Assembly (NCBI RefSeq): GCF_003610555.1
Contig: NZ_RAPQ01000011.1
Span: 62,001-126,000, forward strand
DNA from: Marinifilum flexuosum
GTDB lineage: Bacteria > Bacteroidota > Bacteroidia > Bacteroidales > Marinifilaceae
Length of the DNA: 64,000 bases
Direction: 5' to 3'
Shown here: in pieces, positions 54,281 through 63,731 of the stretch
Numbering within the stretch: the stretch's first letter is position 1
Layout of the letters: each line of letters starts with the position of its first letter
The notes under the pieces: model-generated
Told to the model about the DNA's origin: nothing
The model's database searches: none
What the model saw: only the letters and a program-made list of their open reading frames with translations
Made by a program: the position numbers and the translations under genes

Positions 54281-55306
54281 ATGAGCCTATTTTTAGATAC
54301 AATTAACGGAGTTAAAAGAGAAAGACCACCGATGTGGTTTATGCGTCAAGCGGGTAGAGTATTGCCATCTTACATGAAACTTAGAGAAACCTATGGTTTT
54401 AAAGAGATGATGGAAACTCCGAATTTGGCTGCTGATGTTACCATGTTGCCAATTCACGATTTGGGAGTTGATGCTGCAATTCTATTCTCTGACATTCTTG
54501 TGATTCCTGAAGCTTTGGGAATGGAGTTAAGTTTTGAAGGGAAAGGCCCGAGTTTTGCAACCGCTTTAAAAGATGTTGCGGATCCTTTGTCATTCTTAAC
54601 CGAAAAGCCTGAGAAATTGGATCATATTTATGCTGCTATCGATAGAATTCTTGAGATTAAGCCTAAGGATATTCCATTGATTGGTTTTTGTGGAGGTCCT
54701 TTAACTACGCTTTGTTACATGTATCAGGGATTTAGTAGAAATCAAAATTTCCCGGATTTTGTTCCTGCGATTTATCGCGATAAGGAATTGATGAAGAAAG
54801 TGGTGGCCAAAATCACCGAAATGAGTATTCATTATGCACTAAAGCAGGTTGAGCATGGTGTTCAGGCATTTCAGTTGTTCGAAACTCACGCAGGTTTAAT
54901 TCCTGTTGAATTGTATAAGGAAGTATTCTTGCCATCGGTGAAAGCTATTTTGGGTGCAGTTCGTGAAGCCGGAGTTAAAACCATATACTTGCCTAAAGGA
55001 TTAGGAACAGGTATCAATATGGTAAACCACGACTTGTGTGATTGTGTTAGCGTTGATTGGCAAATGCCATTGCACGAAGTGAGAAGTATTGTAGGTGAGG
55101 AGATGATTCTACAAGGGAACTTCGATCCGAGAATCCTGGAGTCAACACCAGAAGCAATCGATCGTGAATTTGAATACTATTTGAACTATGGTAGAAAAGA
55201 TCACAAATGGATTTTCAATCTAGGCCATGGTTTATTGCCATCAATTCCTGTTGAGAATGTGGAATATCTTGTGAAGAAAGTAAAAGAATCTGACTGGGGC
55301 AGATAA
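54281..55306 (+). CDS. hemE: Uroporphyrinogen decarboxylase
   Basis: The 341-residue enzyme removes four carboxyls from uroporphyrinogen III to give coproporphyrinogen III. The signature RPPMWFMRQAGRVLPSY is at the N-terminus, with LFSDILVIPEALGM, GFCGGPLTTLCYM and QGNFDPRILEST further on. It starts 42 bases after hemB. A strong terminator ends the cluster. Later steps (hemN/hemF, hemG, hemH) are not in this window. Confidence 0.97.
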   Translation: MSLFLDTINGVKRERPPMWFMRQAGRVLPSYMKLRETYGFKEMMETPNLAADVTMLPIHDLGVDAAILFSDILVIPEALGMELSFEGKGPSFATALKDVADPLSFLTEKPEKLDHIYAAIDRILEIKPKDIPLIGFCGGPLTTLCYMYQGFSRNQNFPDFVPAIYRDKELMKKVVAKITEMSIHYALKQVEHGVQAFQLFETHAGLIPVELYKEVFLPSVKAILGAVREAGVKTIYLPKGLGTGINMVNHDLCDCVSVDWQMPLHEVRSIVGEEMILQGNFDPRILESTPEAIDREFEYYLNYGRKDHKWIFNLGHGLLPSIPVENVEYLVKKVKESDWGR

Positions 55307-55328
55307 CCAGATAAAATAAATTGAATAG

Positions 55329-55358
55329 AGGTGGGATTTATATCCCACCTTTCTTTTT
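55329..55358 (+). terminator. Terminator of the hem operon
   Basis: AGGTGGGAT (55329-55337) and ATCCCACCT (55342-55350) pair perfectly over a four-base loop and are followed by a T-rich run. It also lies just past the stop of the convergent GAF kinase. Confidence 0.88.
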
Positions 55359-55364
55359 TATCTT

Positions 55365-56612
55365 CTATTGGTTTGGCAGGGTAAAATAGAAATTAGTTCC
55401 TCTGCCAACTTCTGATTTTAACCAAATTTCACCACCTAGCAACTCGACAAAAGCTTTAGAAATAGAAAGCCCTAGACCAACTCCTCCATACAAATCACTT
55501 ATTGTTTCGTTGGTTTGCGTAAATCGATTAAAGATTTCATCCTGCATATTTTCAGGTATGCCAATGCCACTATCTTTCACAAAAAATTCGCAAACATCAT
55601 TTTTGAGTTCAACTCCAAATTCGATAGAACCATTATCAGTGAACTTGAATGCATTGTTTAGCAAGTTTGTGATAATTTGGTTCACCTTTGTTTTATCTGT
55701 TTTGATTTTACGTCCCCTAAGGCTTTCAGGAATTTTCTTGATCAATTCAATTCCTTTTCCATCATATTTTTGGCGGTAAATGTCTTCAAGATCTTGTAAT
55801 AAAGAATCCAGACAAGTATCTTCTATATTTACCTTTTGCTGATCTGTTTCAATGGCCGAAATAGTTAGTATATCAGATATAATAGATAGCAATTGATCCG
55901 AATTTTTTTGAATAATCGAAGCAAAATAATCTCTTTTCTCATCAGTTAAATCGGGCATAGTTAATAGCTCTGAAAACCCAACAACTGCATTTAAGGGAGT
56001 TCTTATTTCATGAGAGATATTCTGCAGAAAGGCTGATTTTAAGCGACTGCCTTCTTCTGCTTTTTCTTTGGCTATTTGTAGTGCCTTGTTTTGTTTTTTT
56101 AGTTTATCCTGTTGTTCTTTAATGGTCTGAATCATTTCTGAGGATTGAAACTCAAATGAAGTAACCAAGGCCAAATCTAATTCAATTACTTGCTTAAACT
56201 GTAAAAGAATTTTTTCATGAAGCACAGAAAAATGATTCTCCTTATTGTCCAGAATGCAAATTGTGCCAAAAGGTGATTTATTAGGATAGAATATTGGATA
56301 ACCAAGGTAGGCAACCATTCCCAATTCAATGTCTGGATTTCGATCCCAATCTTTATCTGTTAATGCATTTGCTACTAATAATTTTTCTTTCGATTTGATT
56401 ACCGTTTCGCAATACAATCCATGCCAATCTTCTTTATCGCCAACCTGATATGGATTGTTCTCGGAGTTACTGGTAATAAACACTTCCATTTCTTGATTTG
56501 CTGCCCTCATGATTAAAGCAGCCGGTATTGAGAGAGTTTCTGCCAGCAAATCGGCAATTCCTTGCCATTTGTCCAACATCCATTGTGGCATTTGTTCTGG
56601 TATTTTCATCAT
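55365..56612 (-). CDS. GAF-domain sensor histidine kinase
   Basis: From the ATG at 56612 (a TTG at 56630 would add six residues) the protein has an N-terminal GAF sensor of about 150 residues (ADLLAETLSIPAALIMRAANQEMEVFITSNSENNPY ... YCETVIKSKEKLLVANALTD). A coiled linker (KEQQDKLKKQNKALQIAKEKAEEGSRLK) follows. HisKA has SHEIRTPLNAVVGFSELL, and the ATPase LLNNAFKFTDNG, DSGIGIP and GVGLGLSISKAF. It lacks membrane helices, so it is cytoplasmic. There is no adjacent response regulator. The PAS kinase at the window's start has a similar catalytic half. Confidence 0.9.
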   Translation of the reverse strand: MMKIPEQMPQWMLDKWQGIADLLAETLSIPAALIMRAANQEMEVFITSNSENNPYQVGDKEDWHGLYCETVIKSKEKLLVANALTDKDWDRNPDIELGMVAYLGYPIFYPNKSPFGTICILDNKENHFSVLHEKILLQFKQVIELDLALVTSFEFQSSEMIQTIKEQQDKLKKQNKALQIAKEKAEEGSRLKSAFLQNISHEIRTPLNAVVGFSELLTMPDLTDEKRDYFASIIQKNSDQLLSIISDILTISAIETDQQKVNIEDTCLDSLLQDLEDIYRQKYDGKGIELIKKIPESLRGRKIKTDKTKVNQIITNLLNNAFKFTDNGSIEFGVELKNDVCEFFVKDSGIGIPENMQDEIFNRFTQTNETISDLYGGVGLGLSISKAFVELLGGEIWLKSEVGRGTNFYFTLPNQ

Positions 56613-56705
56613 TCTTTTTTTCGTGCCCAATAAATTTAAGGAAATAATTTGTTTAGTGATAGTATGATTTAATGAAATATTTGCCTGATTTCTAATTTGT
56701 ATTGA

Positions 56706-57536
56706 TCAAATATCTATTGGTGAATTACCGTAAACGCTATGTGTTAGAGCTAGAATGTTACCTTCTTTATTGATTTTGCCAATAACAGCATGTAGTTGTT
56801 TCTGATCCGATCCAACATTAATACAAATCGTATTACCTATTTTTTCATACCACTTTCCTGTAAGATATGGAGATTCGTGCACATGACCGTGTAGGCTTAA
56901 GTTAGGCTTTAGTTCCAGTATCTTGTTTCGAATTGCCCTGCTGCCAATATGCTTGTTTGCATAGCACAAGTCCAGGTATTCACACAGTGGAGGGGTATGA
57001 GTAATCAAAATCTTGCATTGTGGATGAATGTGCTGCAGGTCTTCCTCAATACTCGGCTTTTTATTAAAATACTCTGGTTGTATATAAGTTTTATCTCCTG
57101 TTTTATCGGTAATGTATGAGTTGGTAATAGGAGTATGTTTATCGGTTTTCATATCTCTTAATTCGAAATCCTTTCTATGTAATGGGCCAGGCGGAACAAA
57201 AGGATATCCAGCAAGTATCATGTTATTTTCTACAGGCATTCCATTGGGCTGAATCTCGCGAATGCCATATTCATTGGGCAGTTTATTGATAAGGTGAATG
57301 GCTCCCGGCCAATCGATATTGCCGGGAATGAAAAGGGTTTTAATGCATATCTCTTTCAGAAAATCTTTAAGGTATGAGTCAATAAAATTGATCTGATCCT
57401 CTAGTTCTTGCGTATGCGCAAACAGATCCCCACCAAGAAACAGGTAGTCGATATCCCCACTGTTATCAATTAACATTTTAAGTTCTCGATAAAGTGAAGT
57501 ATTTCCATGTAGATCAGATGTAAAAATAAACTTCAT
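56706..57536 (-). CDS. Calcineurin-like metallophosphoesterase
   Basis: The 276-residue product carries the metal-ligand motifs in order: TSDLHGN (D-x-H), FLGGDLF (GGD), PGNIDW (GN-D), ITHTPP and LHGHVHESP (GHxH). The ligand pattern is complete, so it should be active on phosphoesters. The substrate cannot be read from sequence. It is a single gene between the GAF kinase and an intergenic region. Confidence 0.88.
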   Translation of the reverse strand: MKFIFTSDLHGNTSLYRELKMLIDNSGDIDYLFLGGDLFAHTQELEDQINFIDSYLKDFLKEICIKTLFIPGNIDWPGAIHLINKLPNEYGIREIQPNGMPVENNMILAGYPFVPPGPLHRKDFELRDMKTDKHTPITNSYITDKTGDKTYIQPEYFNKKPSIEEDLQHIHPQCKILITHTPPLCEYLDLCYANKHIGSRAIRNKILELKPNLSLHGHVHESPYLTGKWYEKIGNTICINVGSDQKQLHAVIGKINKEGNILALTHSVYGNSPIDI

Positions 57537-57992
57537 GATTTTTGGCTTTACAATTTAAAGGTATTGTATTTTGATCTTGAAGTCAATACACACACGGAGT
57601 GAGCTTTTCCATACATTAGGCAGATGCATGCACACTGTAACGAATGTTTTCCATACCACACGGCATTATCCCACAACCAAATCATGAAAAGGGGTTGTTT
57701 GATGAAACCGCATTATTGATGAAAAAAAACATCGAAATTAATTGATCGTTACAATTTAAACATCGAACAAATCGAATATTATTTCTTGGTTAAAATACTT
57801 GTATGATACAAAGAAAATATCCGATCATTCAAATTTATTGAAATAATCATTAGCTGTCTTAAATATATTGATTTTAGACTGTTGGATGCTTTAGAAAAGT
57901 AAAAATATACAATTATATATCTCCTGTTTAATTTGGTCAACTTTGTATAATGGTATAAATTTATATTTAAAAGCAATTAAAAACAATAAGTA
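57537..57992. other. Intergenic region with no clear gene
   Basis: This 456-base stretch is AT-rich and has a couple of short direct repeats (TTTTCCATAC near 57606 and 57648, CACACGG near 57591 and 57658). No convincing open frame, tRNA or terminator was found. It presumably holds the promoters of the metallophosphoesterase and lipoprotein genes. Confidence 0.4.
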
Positions 57993-58376
57993 ATGAAAAG
58001 GAATCTTATTTTATTAGCTATTATGGTATTGTGTATACCTGCGTTTGTAGGCTGTGACAGTGATGATCCTGTTGCAAAAACTTGTGAATTAAGTGCGGGG
58101 GACCGACCTACCGTAGAAATAGATATAACTTTTACTGCCACTAGTACTGGCGATGGCGAGATAACACAGCTTACATATATAGTAGCTGGAGAAGAAACTG
58201 TTGTGAGTAATCCGAATTTGCCTTGGGAAATTGATGTCCTTATACCTGCTGAAACTGATTTTTCAATTTCAGCTAATGGTTCTACTACAAATGGTAGTAT
58301 AACAGTTGCATATTCTGGAACTGCCATATCATATGAAATTTCAGGATCGGATAGTTGTTCCCATGAAAACGATTAG
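57993..58376 (+). CDS. Small lipoprotein, unrecognised
   Basis: The 127-residue product has a signal ending in the lipobox Cys of AFVGC, so it is probably anchored to a membrane. The mature part is rich in Ser, Thr, Gly and Asp (ITFTATSTGDGEITQLTYIVAGEETVV ... ISANGSTTNGSITVAYSG) and looks like a small beta-sandwich. No family was recognised. There is no obvious partner gene. Confidence 0.7.
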   Translation: MKRNLILLAIMVLCIPAFVGCDSDDPVAKTCELSAGDRPTVEIDITFTATSTGDGEITQLTYIVAGEETVVSNPNLPWEIDVLIPAETDFSISANGSTTNGSITVAYSGTAISYEISGSDSCSHEND

Positions 58377-58462
58377 TTCGAGTGTTTAAATATAGAGTTC
58401 CTGTATACTGATTGAAGATGCTAAAGTTCTGTACAATAAGTTTGGTCAATTAAGTGAGTTTT

Positions 58463-58767
58463 ATGGATACAAACAATGCCCTTATGAATACTGAAATGCT
58501 TGCCCATGAAGATATTCATGCGAGAAATATGATGTTTGAAAGTTATATTTTATGGTTTTTCAGCTTGTTGATGTATCCATGCAGCTCTATTTTAAGGAGG
58601 ATTGCCATTTTGAATCAATTGAGGATGTAAAACTTCCTAATGAGCCTGCATTTACTGATATAATTGAAAACGAATTGTCATTTACTAAGTTTGGTGACTT
58701 TAATGGAAGTACACATGGAGGCTTTTCACATACTTGTGGGAATTGCTTAAAAGAGATATGGGGTTAG
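58463..58767 (+). other. Weak or broken small frame(s), unsupported
   Basis: Two overlapping frames occupy this region. One starts at the ATG at 58463 (MDTNNALMNTEMLAHEDIHA...) and stops near 58630. The other starts at 58552 and ends at 58767 with a protein-like tail (KLPNEPAFTDIIENELSFTKFGDFNGSTHGG) and a late CGNC. Together they could be one gene broken by a frameshift, or chance. I do not claim a function. Confidence 0.25.
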
Positions 58768-58824
58768 ATAAAAATAAATTTTTAATCTTCCTTTGGGAAT
58801 AGAGGTGTTTTGCATGCTTTAAAA

Positions 58825-59490
58825 TTAAAAGGCTAGTATGTAATTGTCTTGTAAATTAATTGCTCCGGTAAACTGTTTACTCTTTGAATATCCATAGAAA
58901 GGTCCAATTCTGTATTTGTGATATTCATCTTGTTGTTGATAGCTCAACCAAATAAAATGATCTTTGAATTCTTTCAGAAAATCGTAATTATAAGCTCCTA
59001 ACTGAACAGTGTATTTGTAAGGGTAAATTTGTGTTTGAAGATTGTCTTTTGATCTTTTAATAGATTCATTAACAATTATAGTTGCTGGCAAATCTATTTT
59101 ACCCATGATTTCACAAAACTTCGAAGCTTTTTCATTAGATTCAAATTGTGCCAAAGCATGCTTGCTTTCGTTCAGAAAGAATACCGTGAAATATATAGGT
59201 GGCTTAGCAACTTGTATATCCTTTGTTTCTAGCGGAACCATTGTGTCAGTCTGGATGGTATGCTTCTTATTCAATAATGACTGCTGTGGTTTTTCATGCT
59301 GAAGTCGATTATTGTAATACCATATCGAACCACCAATAATTATGGTAGCAAGAGCAATTCGATAAAAGGTAATGATTCTACTCTTGCTTCTAAGATGTTT
59401 TGTTAATCTTGTAAACTCCTTATCTATTGCTTCTTTTCTGAGGATTTCCTTTTCTTCTTCAGTAATGAAATCTTTATCATTTAACTTCAT
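58825..59490 (-). CDS. Single-pass membrane protein with SPOR-like domain
   Basis: The 221-residue protein has a cytoplasmic charged N-terminus, one membrane helix (ITFYRIALATIIIGGSIWYY, about residues 39-58) and an extracytoplasmic part. Its C-terminus resembles the SPOR fold (YKYTVQLGAYNYDFLKEFKDHFIWLSYQQQDEYHKYRIGPFYGYSKSKQF), with the typical YRVxxGPF-like YRIGPF. SPOR domains bind denuded peptidoglycan at division sites, so a cell-wall role is possible, though the domain match is only visual. Confidence 0.65.
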   Translation of the reverse strand: MKLNDKDFITEEEKEILRKEAIDKEFTRLTKHLRSKSRIITFYRIALATIIIGGSIWYYNNRLQHEKPQQSLLNKKHTIQTDTMVPLETKDIQVAKPPIYFTVFFLNESKHALAQFESNEKASKFCEIMGKIDLPATIIVNESIKRSKDNLQTQIYPYKYTVQLGAYNYDFLKEFKDHFIWLSYQQQDEYHKYRIGPFYGYSKSKQFTGAINLQDNYILAF

Positions 59491-59616
59491 TTGCCTATAG
59501 CGTATTGGTTCTAAAGATGAAATTGCAAGTTAAATGTTTTTATTGATAAGTGAAATATAAAGGGGGATATTTTTTAAGTTAATCTGAAATAATGGAGGAG
59601 TAAATTAGGAGAAGTT

Positions 59617-60129
59617 TTATCTTAATGCTTTTAATAGTTTTTTTGCCCTGGCACAAAATCCTGCAGTTCCATGTTCCATTTGTTCTTCCAAAATAAGAGC
59701 AAGTTCGTTTTTGATATCAGGTTCAATAATAGAGAAGTTGTATAGAATCTGCATGGCATGAACCTTAACCGCAATAGCGGTTGTGGCCGTTATCAGCAAA
59801 TCGAAACAGCGGTTGATAAATTCTCCTGAGATATCCTTAGGAAGTGGTTCGCAACTAATCAACTTTAGATATTGTCTCTGCTTGCTTTCATTTTCCAGTG
59901 TTGGTATCAAAGCAATCATTTTTGGAATATAGGGGCGAACCAAGTTGGGATCAACATCATAAACTTTATCCATTAACCAGGTGGCACGCCAGGAATGTTT
60001 TTCATTGCTGATGCACCATTCCCACAATTGATTTACATGTTTGGGATCTTTAGCAATGCTTTGTGCCACCAATTCGGCTTCCTTTTTTATGGGAAAAGGA
60101 TCTAAGAGTTTCTGTAAATCCATATTCAT
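59617..60129 (-). CDS. HEAT-like helical protein
   Basis: Starting at the ATG at 60129 (or at 60123), the protein has about 170 residues. It has regular helices such as AELVAQSIAKDPKHVNQLWEWCISNEKHSWRATWLMDKVYDV, RPYIPKMIALIPTLENESKQRQYLKLI and AMQILYNFSIIEPDIKNELALILEEQM, suggestive of HEAT or ARM-type repeats. An upstream frame to 60276 reads Cys/Arg-rich and overlaps the dehydratase, so it is not used. The gene starts three bases past the dehydratase stop on the same strand, so the pair may be co-transcribed. Function unknown. Confidence 0.65.
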   Translation of the reverse strand: MNMDLQKLLDPFPIKKEAELVAQSIAKDPKHVNQLWEWCISNEKHSWRATWLMDKVYDVDPNLVRPYIPKMIALIPTLENESKQRQYLKLISCEPLPKDISGEFINRCFDLLITATTAIAVKVHAMQILYNFSIIEPDIKNELALILEEQMEHGTAGFCARAKKLLKALR

Positions 60130-60131
60130 TC

Positions 60132-61073
60132 TTAAAATGGCAATTTGTCCAGTTGAACATTTCCACCCGAAATGATGATGCCGATCTTCTGGTTTTGGTA
60201 CTTTTCTTTCTCTTTTATTAGTGCAGCAAGAGCGACGGCGCTTGATGGTTCTGCAACAATCTTCATTCGCTCCCAAATCAATCGCATAGCCGCAATAATT
60301 TCATCTTCCTCAACTCTGATAATGTCTTCTACATGTTCCTTGATAATAGGGAAGTTCTTGTCGCCAAGTGATGTTAACAAACCATCAGCAATTGTGTTCG
60401 GATTGGTTTGAGGAACAATTTCACCTTTTTGGAAGGATTGCCAGGCATCATCGGCACCCATTGGTTCTCCGGCAATCACCTTTGTGTTTGGCGAAAAATG
60501 ATGAGCGGCCAAAGCTGTTCCAGCCAATAAACCACCTCCGCCAACAGGAGTAAAAATGCAATTTAAATCGGCATGTTCTTCAATTAATTCCATAGCTGCG
60601 GTTCCTTGTCCTTGAATTACGTTGTAATCGTTATATGGATGAAGAAATACGGCTCCGGTTTTGTTGACTACATCATTAAGTGTGCTTTCGCGAGCCTTTA
60701 AGTTTGGCTCACATTCAATAACTTCACCACCATAACCTTTTACTGCAGCTTTTTTAATTTCCGGTGCGCTCGATGGCATTACAATGTAAGCCTTAATGCC
60801 CTGTAGTTTTGCAGCCAGTGCCAAAGCTTGAGCAAAATTTCCCGACGAGTGAGTTGCTACACCAAACTCTTTCTCGGTTTTCGATAATTGGAGAATGGCA
60901 TTGCTGGCACCACGCATTTTAAATGCTCCCATTTTCTGAAAGTTTTCACACTTAAAGAACAGTTCAGCTCCTACTATTTCGTTTAATAGTTGTGAGCTTA
61001 GGATAGGGGTTTGGTGTATGTAATCTTTTATTCTCTTGTGAGTTTCGAGTAGATTCTGTTTGGTGATCATCAT
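60132..61073 (-). CDS. PLP-dependent threonine/serine dehydratase family enzyme
   Basis: The 313-residue fold type II enzyme has the PLP lysine in GAFKMRGASNAI and the phosphate loop PVGGGGLLAG. The catalytic start TPILSSQLLNE matches threonine dehydratase and serine racemase proteins. It lacks the ACT regulatory tail of biosynthetic IlvA, so it is closer to the catabolic TdcB or serine racemase group. That choice is uncertain. It is transcribed just ahead of the HEAT-like gene. Confidence 0.88.
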   Translation of the reverse strand: MMITKQNLLETHKRIKDYIHQTPILSSQLLNEIVGAELFFKCENFQKMGAFKMRGASNAILQLSKTEKEFGVATHSSGNFAQALALAAKLQGIKAYIVMPSSAPEIKKAAVKGYGGEVIECEPNLKARESTLNDVVNKTGAVFLHPYNDYNVIQGQGTAAMELIEEHADLNCIFTPVGGGGLLAGTALAAHHFSPNTKVIAGEPMGADDAWQSFQKGEIVPQTNPNTIADGLLTSLGDKNFPIIKEHVEDIIRVEEDEIIAAMRLIWERMKIVAEPSSAVALAALIKEKEKYQNQKIGIIISGGNVQLDKLPF

Positions 61074-61242
61074 TTTGCTGAGGTATTTGGTTAGTTAAGA
61101 TTCTTTTTCGGGTTCCGAGTTTAATCAGATGTACCAAATAAAGAGTAGAATTTATTGAGAGCCTCACTTGAAGTGAGATTTAATAAAAATATGAAATCAA
61201 TTAGATTTAGATGAATCTTAAACAGCATTTTCAAGTTGAAAT

Positions 61243-61344
61243 TTTCCCTCTTTAGGGAAAATCCCGACAGGGAAAAGGGTGAAAGAAGAAAAATACAATT
61301 CAATACACCCTTCTGGCTGTCGCCATCTCCCCTAAAAGGGGAGG
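61243..61344. repeat. Pair of REP-like sequences in inverted orientation
   Basis: A 39-base unit at 61243-61281 and its inverted copy at 61306-61344 match at 28 of 39 positions with no gaps, across a 24-base spacer. Each unit folds into two hairpins with a shared GACA loop: TCCC-GACA-GGGA in the left unit and, read on the opposite strand, TGGC-GACA-GCCA in the right. The stem changes are complementary, which indicates that structure is conserved. AAGGGTG ends both units. The element fills most of the hemL downstream gap, which otherwise has no gene (61074-61405). Confidence 0.75.
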
Positions 61345-61405
61345 ATCTTTAAAATTAATTATTGCTCATTTTAATATAAGTTTCTTTTAAGACCCTCAAA
61401 ATATT

Positions 61406-62698
61406 TTATTTCATAGCCTCTAAAGATTCTTTAGCTGCCTGAATTGTTTTATCTAACATTTCGTAAGTAAGAGAATTTGATAAGAAATAACTCTCGAATG
61501 ATGAAGGAGGAAGGTAAATGCCTCTTTTCAACATTTCATGGAAGAACTGAGGGAATTTCTCATTATTAGCTGTTGCTGCCGTATCGAAATCTACCACATC
61601 AACATCGGTAAAGAATACGCTAATCATCGATCCACAGCGGTTAATCTTGTAATCGAATGCCGATTCTGCAAATACTTTATCCAAACCTTTGTGCAGGTAT
61701 TCAGTTTTATCTTCCAGTTCAGTAAAGTACTTAGGATTCTCGTTCAATTCTTTAAGTAGTGTGTAACCAGCAATCATGGCAATTGGATTTCCTGATAAGG
61801 TTCCTGCTTGATATACAGGTCCAAGAGGAGAAACAACTTTCATGATTTCATCAGGACCGGCATAAGCCCCTACAGGCATACCGCCACCAATTACTTTACC
61901 GAAAGTAACCAAATCAGCTTTAATACCCAGATATTCCTGAGCACCACCTTTTGCCAAACGGAAACCATTCATTACTTCATCAAAGATCAACAAAATTCCT
62001 TCCTGATCACAAAGCTCACGCAAATCTTCTAAAAATCCTTTTTTTGGAAGAACACATCCCATGTTACCCGCAATTGGCTCGATAATAATTGCGGCAATTT
62101 CATCTTTGTTTTCAGCAACCAACTGTCTTACATTATCGATATCGTTGTACTTTGCCGTTAGGGTATCGTTAGCAGTTCCCGGAGTTACACCTGGAGAGTT
62201 TGGTACACCAAAAGTACTGGCACCACTACCTGCTTTAATTAGGAATGAATCGGCATGACCATGATAGCATCCTTCAAATTTAATGAACTTGTTACGACCT
62301 GTATAACCTCTGGCAACACGAATGGCACTCATACATGCTTCAGTTCCCGAGTTTACCATTCTTATCTTATCGATATTAGGAACCATTTCAACAATTAACT
62401 TGGCGATATGGATTTCCAATTCAGTTGGGGCACCAAATGAGGTTGAATCTTCAACTTTTGCTTTAATTGCATCAATCACCTTTGGGTAGGCATGACCTAA
62501 GATCATGGGTCCCCATGATGAGATATAATCGATATACTCATTGCCATCGGCATCTGTTAAAATGCTACCTTTTGCTTTTTCGATAAAAACAGGAGTTCCT
62601 CCAACCGATTTAAAAGCTCTAACTGGAGAATTTACACCTCCAGGAATGTATTTGTTCGCTTCATCGAATAGTTCGGAACTTCTTTTGTATTGATACAT
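61406..62698 (-). CDS. hemL: Glutamate-1-semialdehyde 2,1-aminomutase
   Basis: The 430-residue PLP enzyme converts glutamate-1-semialdehyde to 5-aminolevulinate, following HemA. The active-site lysine is in [18 protein letters not shown], and the N-terminus ([35 protein letters not shown]) and the aminotransferase core ([20 protein letters not shown]) fit exactly. It is the second step of the C5 pathway, encoded about 6 kb away from hemA on the other strand. It lies 11 bases after hemD. Confidence 0.97.
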   Translation of the reverse strand: MYQYKRSSELFDEANKYIPGGVNSPVRAFKSVGGTPVFIEKAKGSILTDADGNEYIDYISSWGPMILGHAYPKVIDAIKAKVEDSTSFGAPTELEIHIAKLIVEMVPNIDKIRMVNSGTEACMSAIRVARGYTGRNKFIKFEGCYHGHADSFLIKAGSGASTFGVPNSPGVTPGTANDTLTAKYNDIDNVRQLVAENKDEIAAIIIEPIAGNMGCVLPKKGFLEDLRELCDQEGILLIFDEVMNGFRLAKGGAQEYLGIKADLVTFGKVIGGGMPVGAYAGPDEIMKVVSPLGPVYQAGTLSGNPIAMIAGYTLLKELNENPKYFTELEDKTEYLHKGLDKVFAESAFDYKINRCGSMISVFFTDVDVVDFDTAATANNEKFPQFFHEMLKRGIYLPPSSFESYFLSNSLTYEMLDKTIQAAKESLEAMK

Positions 62699-62709
62699 AG
62701 TGTATGGTT

Positions 62710-63432
62710 TTAAGAATTTAAATATTCATTACAAATTTCAAGCATCGAATAAATGTTTGTCTTTTCTGACATGGCCACGTTTTCGGTGTAATCTAACAGT
62801 TTAACCGCAGTGGTATTCCCAATGGCAATGCATGGAATGTCTTCTCTGATTTGATATTTTGAGAAGAAGCTAACCACCGCACTTGGGCTACAGAAACAAA
62901 CGGCATCAAACTGATCGATTTTCAAGTCTGGCTGAATTAAATGGGTAATATAGCATTCAATTTCCTGATACTTGATTTCATTTTCATTAAAAAAGTTGGT
63001 GATTGTTTTCCTACGCATGTTTCCAGAGAAATAGAAGTACGGAATTCCCGAAGATTCTTTCTCTAGTTTGTCGACCAAAGAAAGGGCATTGTGATTTTCG
63101 GGAACGATTACCTCAAAATTCTGCTTTCGGAGTTCTTCGGCAGTTTTTTCACCAACAGCGAAACATTTTCGGTTCGAATAATTCGAAATATCGGGAAATG
63201 ATTCTAGTAAACTCTTAACGGAATTCTTGCTGGTAAATATCCAGGAAGCATTCTCATTTGTTTTAAGATTTTCTATCGTTTCCTCAGGCAAATCTCTTAA
63301 CTCAATGTCAATGAAAGGATAATCTTCTAATGATAATCCGATTTTTTTTCCGAACTCATAATGATTATCGGTAAGTTTTCGAGTAAAGAGTATGTGCTTT
63401 AATTTACCTGTGTCCATTCGCTGTTTATTCAT
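62710..63432 (-). CDS. hemD: Uroporphyrinogen-III synthase
   Basis: The protein begins with [47 protein letters not shown] from the ATG at 63432 (240 residues; ATG at 63417 is also possible; an earlier start at 63498 is less likely). It shows the loose HemD pattern: [62 protein letters not shown] and [12 protein letters not shown]. This enzyme closes hydroxymethylbilane into uroporphyrinogen III, the substrate of HemE. HemD proteins are poorly conserved, so the call rests on these motifs plus the adjacent hemL. Confidence 0.88.
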   Translation of the reverse strand: MNKQRMDTGKLKHILFTRKLTDNHYEFGKKIGLSLEDYPFIDIELRDLPEETIENLKTNENASWIFTSKNSVKSLLESFPDISNYSNRKCFAVGEKTAEELRKQNFEVIVPENHNALSLVDKLEKESSGIPYFYFSGNMRRKTITNFFNENEIKYQEIECYITHLIQPDLKIDQFDAVCFCSPSAVVSFFSKYQIREDIPCIAIGNTTAVKLLDYTENVAMSEKTNIYSMLEICNEYLNS

Positions 63433-63731
63433 ATGCTGAGCTAACAAATTTAAGAAATCCGAGCAGTTTTTTATACTCAATTGGCAAGAAATTAGCAATG
63501 AATTGATAATGAGTTGAGACCTGCCATATCATTATTTTTTCGTAAATTCTTTATGCATTTAAATACGTTAAAAAGTATTAATCTTCTTGTCTGTTTTTAA
63601 TAGCTTTTATACTTTTATTGAGCTTTAAAAAGCAATGGAAATAAATATTTCATAAAATATAGAAGCAGGACTTAAAAACATTTTACGTTACGTGCCGATA
63701 TGAGTAAATCTCTTGATTAAGTGAGACAATT

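Noticed and set aside
60130-60276. Extended N-terminus of the HEAT-like protein
   Set aside because: It overlaps the dehydratase gene and is Cys/Arg-rich and unlike the rest. An ATG at 60129 gives a better start.
63433-63498. Longer hemD start at 63498
   Set aside because: The added residues are not conserved, and the ATG at 63432 gives a typical HemD length.
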